Shown: positions 1 to 5,407 of the stretch, piece after piece | Layout of the letters: each line of letters begins with the position of its first letter | Numbering within the stretch: the stretch's first letter is position 1 | NCBI GenBank assembly: GCA_022573485.1 | Contig: JACZTW010000142.1 | Span: 1 to 9,386 of the forward strand | Origin: Planctomycetota bacterium | GTDB taxonomy: Bacteria; Planctomycetota; Phycisphaerae; UBA1845; CAIVHJ01 | Direction of reading: 5' to 3' | Length of the DNA: 9,386 nucleotides | Position numbers and translations under genes: made by a program | Notes under the pieces: generated by a model | Databases searched by the model: none | Told to the model about the DNA's origin: nothing | Seen by the model: the letters and a program-made list of their open reading frames with translations, nothing else

Positions 1-785
1 CACGCGGTTGAAAACAACCGGAGCGAGCTGTTGTCCGGAGAGGCTGGCGGACCAGCGGCCGCGGGCGTCCCGCTGCGGGTCGAAGAGAGCGGTCATCGTG
101 ACCCGCAGAAGCTGTTGCGGCGATCGGCGTGACTGGCGGCGAAGCGGGCCGATATCGATTGTTCGCCGAATCGAGACGGACTCGCCGGGCTTGAGGATGC
201 GTTTTCGGTCGAGGCTGATCGTGAACAAATGCGGAAAGGAACGCTCTTGAACTCCCTGGACATTGAACGAGAGCAGGAAGATGGGATTGACCATGCGGTC
301 GGGTCCGAGCGTGATGTCAAAACTCGCGATGTTCTTGAGCGAGAAGCGGACCCACCACGGCTCGCTCTGAGCGGGAGCCGGGTTCTCGAGCGCGACGTCA
401 ACCTGAAGAAAAGCCGGCGAATTCTTGTGAAAGCTCAGGAGATCCATATTGAAATCGGCGAGCATGTTTGCGATTTGCGGATAGCGCCTTTCGGCGGGCT
501 GGGGCGTCGGCAGCGCGATTGGCAATGAGGCCAGCCGCTCGTGGGCCGGACCGGTGACGGGCACGTGGGTCAGATTGCCGAGCGCGCGCTTAGCGCCGGA
601 TGTATCGCCATCCTCAAGCATCAAGCGGGCGAGTTGATACGCAGCGTCGGGATCGTCGGCGGCCAATGGAAGCAGCGTCGCCGACGCTTCCTGCTTCCGG
701 CCGTTGAGCGCCTGGGCCCAGCCCAGGACGCGCGCGACGAACGGGTCGTCGGGAGCGACCGCGGCGGCGGCTTGGGCGAGCGTCC
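1..785 (-). pseudogene. C-terminal part of a TPR-like protein, 5' end missing, runs off left edge
   Basis: Read on the minus strand, the frame is open from a TGA at 808-810 down to base 1, but there is no plausible start: the first in-frame ATG is at 619-621, inside recognisable protein. The first ~75 residues form amphipathic helix pairs typical of tetratricopeptide repeats (TLAQAAAAVAPDDPFVARVL, then PDAAYQLARLMLEDGDTSGA, where a repeat ends in the usual G-D/A turn). A beta-rich segment follows (WWVRFSLKNIASFDITLG, later RILKPGESVSIRRTIDIG) that I cannot assign to a family. TPR proteins are scaffolds, so the role is unknown. Amino-acid composition and codon use are those of real coding DNA, unlike the arginine-rich translations of the other frames. 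The homology-like stretch stops at about 780-790, where it meets what looks like the start of rpsQ, so I read it as truncated by a rearrangement. A frameshift or an assembly join could look the same. Confidence 0.65.
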
Positions 786-811
786 TTTTGCGTCGTTGTC
801 TGTTCCATCAT
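782..811 (-). pseudogene. rpsQ: possible 5' fragment of ribosomal protein S17 gene
   Basis: An ATG-ATG pair at 811-806 (minus strand) follows an AGGA ribosome-binding motif and begins MMEQTTTQKD before the frame runs into the TPR fragment. It sits 65 bp downstream of the stop of the L29-like fragment, and rpmC is followed by rpsQ in the conserved S10 operon. S17 proteins commonly begin with a short, polar, variable tail like this. Only about ten codons are present, so the assignment rests mostly on position after L29. The core S17 motifs are absent. Confidence 0.35.
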
Positions 812-876
812 TCCTGCCGTGCTTGTCCGAGTTTCGTTCTTTGCCAACCGCGGGCCAATCGCCCGCGCCACGCACC

Positions 877-1041
877 CTAGCGATGGGTCGCGCGCGTCTC
901 CAAGTGGTACTGTTGATTCTCCACGTCCTTCTCACCCCGTTCGGTGAGGACGGTAAATATCCGAGCGATTTCGCGCTTGGTCTGGGCCAGGTGCGAAGTA
1001 TCGGAGAGCTTTTCGGTGACCGCCTGCGCGCGCAAATCGAA
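877..1041 (-). pseudogene. rpmC: 3' fragment of ribosomal protein L29 (uL29) gene
   Basis: The minus strand reads FDLRAQAVTEKLSDTSHLAQ, then TKREIARIFTVLTERG and a short polar tail ending at a TAG (877-879). This matches the second half of bacterial L29: the (L)FDLR-x-Q helix end, the turn, and the closing helix of the type R-R-x-I-A-R-x-x-T-V-L-x-E-R. L29 binds 23S rRNA beside the peptide exit tunnel. A normal L29 is about 65-75 residues; here the first ~25 are missing. Upstream of the phenylalanine codon (1039-1041) the frame turns into antisense of the alpha/beta hydrolase, so the breakpoint is near 1040. The fragment cannot make a working L29, so a full copy must exist elsewhere in the genome. 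Confidence 0.7.
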
Positions 1042-1548
1042 ACCACAAGCCCGATCGTGCTGGGCGGCGTGTCGTTCGGCGGCATGTTGGCATCGATCAT
1101 GTGCCGGCATGTTCAACCCGCCGCTCTGGTGCTGATGTCCAGCGCGACCACGCCCGACTTCGTGCACTCGAGCGTGCGGGTCTTCGAGTGGATGAGTCGC
1201 GTCTGGCCGGACACGTTTACTCAATGGGTTCGCACGCTGGGCAGTCGCCCGCTGAACTGGCTCGAACCCATGCCGCCCGAGCAAGTCGCGTACTTCAAGG
1301 AGTTGGTCCGCGATGGCGACCTGCGGCTGATCCGAGGCGGCGGGCGGATGATCATGCAATGGCGCGAGCCGCCGGAGATTACCTGTCCGGTGTTTCACGT
1401 ACACGGCGCGCGCGACCTCCTGATCCCGCCCGCCAAGACCCAGCCCACGCACCTCGTCCAGGGCGCCGGCCACCTCATGAACCTCACCCACCCCGAACCC
1501 GTACGCGACTTCATCCGTGAAGTGCAAACTAAACTTACCGACCAATAG
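1042..1548 (+). pseudogene. alpha/beta hydrolase, 5'-truncated
   Basis: From about 1042 the plus strand encodes a typical alpha/beta-hydrolase C-terminal half. It has the beta strand PIVLGG and the nucleophile elbow GVSFGG (Ser codon 1072-1074), then a cap-like tryptophan-rich helical stretch. The acid strand is HVHGARDLLIP (Asp codon 1414-1416) and the catalytic His is in GAGHLMN (1471-1473), ending in TAG-terminated PVRDFIREVQTKL. The Ser-Asp-His triad is complete. The roughly 70-90 residues that normally precede the elbow, including the HG oxyanion-hole turn, are absent. The frame stays open back to an ATG at 541 (another is at 883), but those upstream codons are antisense to the TPR and L29 fragments, so a protein starting there would be a chimera. 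The substrate cannot be told. I treat it as a pseudogene or assembly-joined fragment. Confidence 0.65.
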
Positions 1549-1624
1549 AACAAGTTCTGCCCTGTTGCCGCATTTCGGAGCCTATCTTCCTTGAGGATCT
1601 TCCAACCCGGACGCGTCACCGAGG
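1549..1624. other. short unique spacer after the hydrolase fragment
   Basis: No gene, RNA or convincing terminator hairpin with a T-run is visible between the hydrolase stop and the left border of the repeated upstream module at about 1625. Confidence 0.5.
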
Positions 1625-1996
1625 CCGCCGGATTTGAACCTATCGGACCCTACCCATAGGCATTCAGAGGGAGGAGACCGGCCCGAAATCGCTTCCAGAT
1701 GACGACACGTCGAAGAACAGGCGGTCCTGTGATAAACCCTCAACTGAGCACAATAGCGCAAGGTCGTCAGGCTGGTCTACACACAAGTACTGTCTGTATA
1801 GATTCTTATGATCCACGGGTTCGATTACCGTACAGCTCCATGTAAAATCTGTTGCGTTATCCGTAAGTCGTTTCGCAGACTGAGGATAGAACGTTATCCA
1901 TTGTCTTCACACCAAGCGATTTGCGCGGTCGTGCTGAGGAGCGGGAGCGCGAATTCAACGGACTCGACAATCCACTGACGCGCAGATCAGGAAAAT

Positions 1997-2025
1997 TTGA
2001 CAACATCTTGGCGAGTTGATAACAT
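1997..2025 (+). promoter_or_regulatory. sigma-70-like promoter candidate for gene 1
   Basis: TTGACA (1997-2002) is a perfect -35 box. It is followed after 17 bp by TAACAT (2020-2025), a 4-of-6 match to the -10 consensus. Both boxes and the exact spacing are kept in the other copy at 8165-8193, although the spacer itself has changed at several positions. Transcription would begin about 235 nt upstream of the ATG, giving a long leader. This is an inference from pattern and conservation only. Confidence 0.5.
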
Positions 2026-2111
2026 GCTAGTTCTTCCCTATCATCTGAAGAACGTGGTCTGAAAGGAGCTTCTCTGGCGGCGGGCCCGGATGCTGCCACC
2101 CCTAGCGTGAA

Positions 2112-2126
2112 CGAGCAACTTGCTCG
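2112..2126. promoter_or_regulatory. conserved palindrome in leader of gene 1
   Basis: The sequence cGAGCAAcTTGCTCg has perfect 7-bp arms around a single central base. It lies about 85 bp downstream of the -10 candidate, inside the predicted untranslated leader. The inner 13 nt are identical in the second copy (8271-8283). It could be a repressor operator or a protein-binding site; a one-base loop makes an RNA hairpin unlikely. Confidence 0.35.
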
Positions 2127-2267
2127 CATTTCATCTGCAAAGTGGAAACGGAGCATCTTTCAGTCAGATTTCACATGTTACGAAAAGTCTTCGAAGCGGG
2201 TTGATGGGGCGACGCTTTACGCTCCTGCATCCTGCTATCGGAGGAGGCGTAATCTGGAGGGCTCTCG

Positions 2268-5129
2268 ATGTCGTTCAAAGCAAGACTCATTCTGGCGAGC
2301 GCTGCTGTCTCGGTTTTGTTCGTCTTTATGTTCGTGTCGCGTAATCTGAGCGCTGAGTATGTGGGTGACGCTCAAAGCCGGGCAGTCGATATCGAGGACA
2401 CGGCGCGTTCCGCCGCCGAATCGTCGATGGGCGAACCGTCTTCCTCCGCACAGCACCGCGCAATGGCTGAGAATCCGAGTTGCACACCCGAGGCGGGTTC
2501 CTGCGATCAGGCCAACGGCACGCCCGGATGTGATGATTCTGCGTACTGCAATTCAGTGTGCGATCTCGACCCGTACTGCTGCGATGTCGCGTGGGATGCT
2601 TTGTGCGTCAGCCCGAATGAAATCGTATCGGGTGCATCCCGCGTGGAGCGATTCGACGGCGGATTCTTCAAATATCCCGGTGGCAGCCACGGTACCGTGG
2701 TGGAGGGGGGGTCTCAAAACGCCATGGGGGCGCCCTCGCTGACCCTGGAAGTGCCGGCCGGTTGTCTGAGCGACGCTCAGATCTCGGTCGAATTGTGGAT
2801 GCGCAATATCACCCAGGTCACCGGCTTCCAGGCGTTCCTGGAATTCGACGTCTTGGTGCTGAGCTATCGGGGCGACCTGAGCACTTACACGTCGACCCCA
2901 TTTCCCTTACACATGCAGGCGATCACCACTGCGGAGGTCAGCGCGGGCCAACTGAACTTGGACGGCTCGGTCGCCCTCGGTGATCCGGAGACGACAACTG
3001 ACGCCCTGTTGGCCACGCTGGTGTTTGACGTGGTCGCCGATTGCGGTCCGACATCCATCGACTTCCGGACCGGCGGTGAATTCTCGTCCGCGCTGAGCTT
3101 CGAGGGCAACCCCTTGGTAACGGTCCTGGTCAATAGCCCATCGCTCACGCTCGACGACACCATCCCGACGGTGACCGCCCCGACTACGACGGAGCTGGAG
3201 TGCAGCACCGATCTTCCAGCGGCAGCGACGACCATCGCAGAGTTCACGGTTCTGACCGGTGCGGCCGCCAGTGACAACTGCGGGAGCCTGACGGTGTCCT
3301 CGGTGACCGGTGCATTGATTGGTACGGAATGCCTCGGCACGATCACACGGACCTACACGATCACTGATGACTGCGGCAACTCCACGAATGTGGACCATGT
3401 GTTCAACGTCTCGGACGACACAGTTCCGACGGTGACCGCCCCGACGGCGACCGAGCTGGAGTGCAGCACGGAGATATCGTCTCATGCAGCCGCGACGACC
3501 ATCGCAGAGTTCACGACTCTGACCGGTGCGGCCGCCAGTGACAACTGCGGCAGCCTGACGGTGTCCTCGGTGACCGGTGCGTTGAGCGGTACGGAATGCC
3601 TCGGCACGATCACGCGGACCTACACGATCACTGATGACTGCGGCAACTCCACGAATGTGGACCACGTGTTCAACGTCTCGGACGACACGGTTCCGACGGT
3701 GACCGCCCCGACTACGACGGAGCTGGAGTGCAGCACCGATCTTCCAGCAGCCGCGACCACCATCGCGGAGTTCACAGCTCTGACCGGCGCGGCCGCCAGT
3801 GACGACTGCGGGAGCCTGACGGTCTCCTCGGTGACCGGTGCGTTGATTGGTACGGAATGCGTCGGCACGATCACACGGACGTATACGATCACTGATGACT
3901 GCGGCAACTCCACGAATGTGGACCACGTGTTCAACGTCTCGGACGACACGGTTCCGACGGTCACCGCCCCGACTACGACAGAGCTGGAGTGCAGCACCGA
4001 TCTTCCAGCAGCCGCGACGACCATCGCGGAGTTCACGGCTCTGACCGGTGCGGCCGCCAGTGACAACTGCGGGAGCCTGACGGTGTCCTCGGTGACCGGT
4101 GCATTGAGCGGTACGGAATGCCTCGGCACGATCACGCGGACCTACACGATCACTGACGACTGCGGCAACTCCACGAATGTGGACCACGTGTTCAACGTGT
4201 CGGACGATACGGTTCCGGTGATCAGCGGTTGTCCGGGCAACATCGAAGTCAGTAGCGACCCGGGCACCTGTACCGCGGTGGTAAGTTGGACCGCGCCGAC
4301 GGCCGATGACAACTGCGGGTTGCTCAGCTTCACTTCAACGGACAACCCGGGTAACACCTTCCCGGGCGGCATCACGACAGTGACGTACACAGCTACCGAC
4401 GATTGCGGGCAGGTCTCGACATGCACGTTCGACGTGACTGTGAATGGAGTCGTCGATGTGGACGTACAGGTCGAGCTGGCGGGTGTCACGGATCCTGCGA
4501 CTCGCTGCATCCATTTCGTCGTGGATGACTGTGCTGAGACGGCGGTGGTCGAGCTCAGCTTCGACGCTTTCGGCCTGGCCACGGCCACCATCGTGGTTCC
4601 CTGCGGCACTTGGACGCAGTTGTGCGCCAAGGACGAGCAGCACACCGAGTGGGATACCAGCACGCTGACGGATGCGGGCACTTTTTATACGGCGGACACG
4701 CTGCTGAGCCTGGCTGGCGGCGATACGGACAACGACGGTGACGTGGACATCAACGACGTGACGCTGTTGCTGGCCCAGTTCGGCAACTCCGCTTCTGCCG
4801 GTGGCTGCCCTTGGGATACAGTCACGCGCGACGCCGACTTCAGCAACAACAACATCATCGGGTCGGAGGACTACACCTTCTTGACCGACAATTGGCTGAC
4901 GTTCAGCAGTTGTAACTGCACGCTGGGCGCCGACGGGCCCGGTGGATCGGGCGGAGTCCTCCTGACGGCCATCAGCGTTGAGGACCTCCCCGCAGATTTG
5001 GGGAAGCGGGCCGACCTCAACAAAGACGGCGTGGTGGATTATAAGGATGTCAGAGCGTTCGAGCAGAGGAATGGACTCCCGAACGACCTGTCGTCACTGA
5101 TGGAAGCCTCAGAAAAGATCGGCCGGTAA
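2268..5129 (+). CDS. large secreted cohesin-like / HYR-repeat / dockerin protein (gene 1)
   Basis: This 953-residue exported protein starts at an ATG preceded by GGAGG (2256-2260, 7-nt gap). Domain order is as follows. Residues 1-30 are a signal peptide with a basic start and a hydrophobic core. Residues ~70-128 are a cysteine module (CDQANGTPGCDD, CDLDPYCCDVAWDALC). Residues ~150-300 are a cohesin-like beta domain (ISVELWMRNITQVTGFQAFL, later LLATLVFDVVADCG). Residues 302-650 are four ~87-residue HYR-like repeats. Residues 651-731 are a canonical HYR (hyalin repeat) domain (TYTATDDCGQVSTCTFDV). A beta-rich linker follows. Residues ~818-880 are a dockerin-type pair with a perfect first calcium loop (DTDNDGDVDIND) and a degenerate second. 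Near the C-terminus is a third loop (DLNKDGVVDYKD). HYR domains are immunoglobulin-like adhesive modules and dockerin loops bind calcium, so I infer a cell-surface or matrix role. Compared with gene 3 it has lost the lipobox cysteine and two module cysteines. No enzyme domain is visible. Confidence 0.9.
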   Translation: MSFKARLILASAAVSVLFVFMFVSRNLSAEYVGDAQSRAVDIEDTARSAAESSMGEPSSSAQHRAMAENPSCTPEAGSCDQANGTPGCDDSAYCNSVCDLDPYCCDVAWDALCVSPNEIVSGASRVERFDGGFFKYPGGSHGTVVEGGSQNAMGAPSLTLEVPAGCLSDAQISVELWMRNITQVTGFQAFLEFDVLVLSYRGDLSTYTSTPFPLHMQAITTAEVSAGQLNLDGSVALGDPETTTDALLATLVFDVVADCGPTSIDFRTGGEFSSALSFEGNPLVTVLVNSPSLTLDDTIPTVTAPTTTELECSTDLPAAATTIAEFTVLTGAAASDNCGSLTVSSVTGALIGTECLGTITRTYTITDDCGNSTNVDHVFNVSDDTVPTVTAPTATELECSTEISSHAAATTIAEFTTLTGAAASDNCGSLTVSSVTGALSGTECLGTITRTYTITDDCGNSTNVDHVFNVSDDTVPTVTAPTTTELECSTDLPAAATTIAEFTALTGAAASDDCGSLTVSSVTGALIGTECVGTITRTYTITDDCGNSTNVDHVFNVSDDTVPTVTAPTTTELECSTDLPAAATTIAEFTALTGAAASDNCGSLTVSSVTGALSGTECLGTITRTYTITDDCGNSTNVDHVFNVSDDTVPVISGCPGNIEVSSDPGTCTAVVSWTAPTADDNCGLLSFTSTDNPGNTFPGGITTVTYTATDDCGQVSTCTFDVTVNGVVDVDVQVELAGVTDPATRCIHFVVDDCAETAVVELSFDAFGLATATIVVPCGTWTQLCAKDEQHTEWDTSTLTDAGTFYTADTLLSLAGGDTDNDGDVDINDVTLLLAQFGNSASAGGCPWDTVTRDADFSNNNIIGSEDYTFLTDNWLTFSSCNCTLGADGPGGSGGVLLTAISVEDLPADLGKRADLNKDGVVDYKDVRAFEQRNGLPNDLSSLMEASEKIGR
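3171..4217 (+). repeat. four tandem ~261-bp HYR-like coding repeats
   Basis: The units start at 3171, 3432, 3699 and 3960 (261, 267, 261 and 258 nt; the second has a 6-nt insertion changing DLPAAA to EISSHAAA). Each begins VTAPT, carries ELECST, then SD(N/D)CGSLTVSSVTGAL, a TEC, ITDDCGNSTNVDHVFNVSDD, and has four cysteines. The DNA is nearly identical between units, including third codon positions, which points to recent duplication or gene conversion. The following HYR domain (from 4218) has the same framework but a diverged sequence. Confidence 0.92.
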
Positions 5130-5407
5130 ATTGAGCGAAAACCGGCCAAGAAGGCGAAAGAAGCGTGGCCCCTGCGCGCCCGGATCGAATCCAGGCGGAG
5201 ACGCGCACCACATTTATTGCACAACGGAGCGGGGCTTCGGCACACAGTTTTTGCGGCACGCGGCACCCGAAGGGCGATTTCGCTGCTCGTCGGCACACCA
5301 GGGCCGGCGAGGCATCGAAGTCACCCTTCGGCGAATCTGACGAACGGAAAGAAGAGGGAAAAGCGGGAAACCCGGCGGATCGCAATCCGTAGGCGAAGGA
5401 AGCGTCG
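5130..5407. other. intergenic region between genes 1 and 2
   Basis: I see no gene in this 278-bp gap; its short open frames have arginine-rich translations unlike the neighbouring proteins. It holds a long imperfect hairpin (5267-5331) and, close to gene 2, two small perfect hairpins: CGGG-aaa-CCCG (5364-5374) and CGGAT-cgca-ATCCG (5376-5389). The latter end 5 nt before the GAAGGA ribosome-binding site. No promoter was clear. The two genes could be co-transcribed or separate. Confidence 0.5.
5267..5331. repeat. long imperfect inverted repeat (hairpin)
   Basis: The left arm 5267-5294 (beginning ccgaagggcgatttcgctgc) pairs with the right arm 5303-5331 (ending gcatcgaagtcacccttcgg) around an 8-nt loop, with four mismatches (two of them G-U in RNA) and one bulge. 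There is no T-run after it, so it is not a standard intrinsic terminator. It may be a dispersed palindromic (REP/MITE-like) element, or a transcript-stabilising or terminating stem between genes 1 and 2. Confidence 0.55.

Larger units (their letters stand above)
1625..2656 (+). repeat. copy A of a ~1 kb duplicated module (leader plus 5' CDS)
   Basis: This segment aligns with 7790-8812 over its whole length, with scattered substitutions and small indels. About the first 640 bp are non-coding; the rest encodes the signal peptide and cysteine module of gene 1. Well-kept blocks include ggagaccggcccgaaatc (1673-1690 and 7839-7856), the run gc(a/t)aggtcgtcaggctgg just after it, gcagactga(g/a)gatagaac, and the promoter-like boxes. 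The left border lies near ccgccgg at 1625/7790. On the right, similarity fades after GAS(R/C)VE in the proteins. No convincing gene lies in 1625-2267: the small open frames there are not kept in copy B. The non-coding half is conserved nearly as well as the coding half, suggesting either a fairly recent duplication or a functional leader. Confidence 0.85.

Noticed and set aside
877..1545. A 222-codon minus-strand open frame ending in the L29 tail, as a single gene.
   Set aside because: Only its last ~54 codons look like L29. The rest is antisense to the hydrolase with its catalytic motifs.
1624..1660. On the minus strand, ggttcaaatccggc resembles a tRNA T-arm.
   Set aside because: The flanking bases do not form a T-stem, and no acceptor, anticodon or D arm is found around it. 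The corresponding site in the other repeat copy is also changed.
2107..2349. An 80-codon open frame starting with GTG at the leader palindrome, possibly an upstream peptide overlapping gene 1.
   Set aside because: The equivalent frame in the second copy meets a stop within 35 codons, and the substitutions do not favour synonymous sites.
2907..4187. A 426-codon minus-strand open frame across the repeats of gene 1.
   Set aside because: It is antisense to clearly conserved HYR-like repeats. Its arginine/glycine-rich periodic translation merely mirrors the repeated DNA.
3171..4217. Regularly spaced repeats that could suggest a CRISPR-like array.
   Set aside because: The units are ~261 bp, a multiple of three, contiguous and in frame within a protein. 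There are no short repeats with unique spacers.
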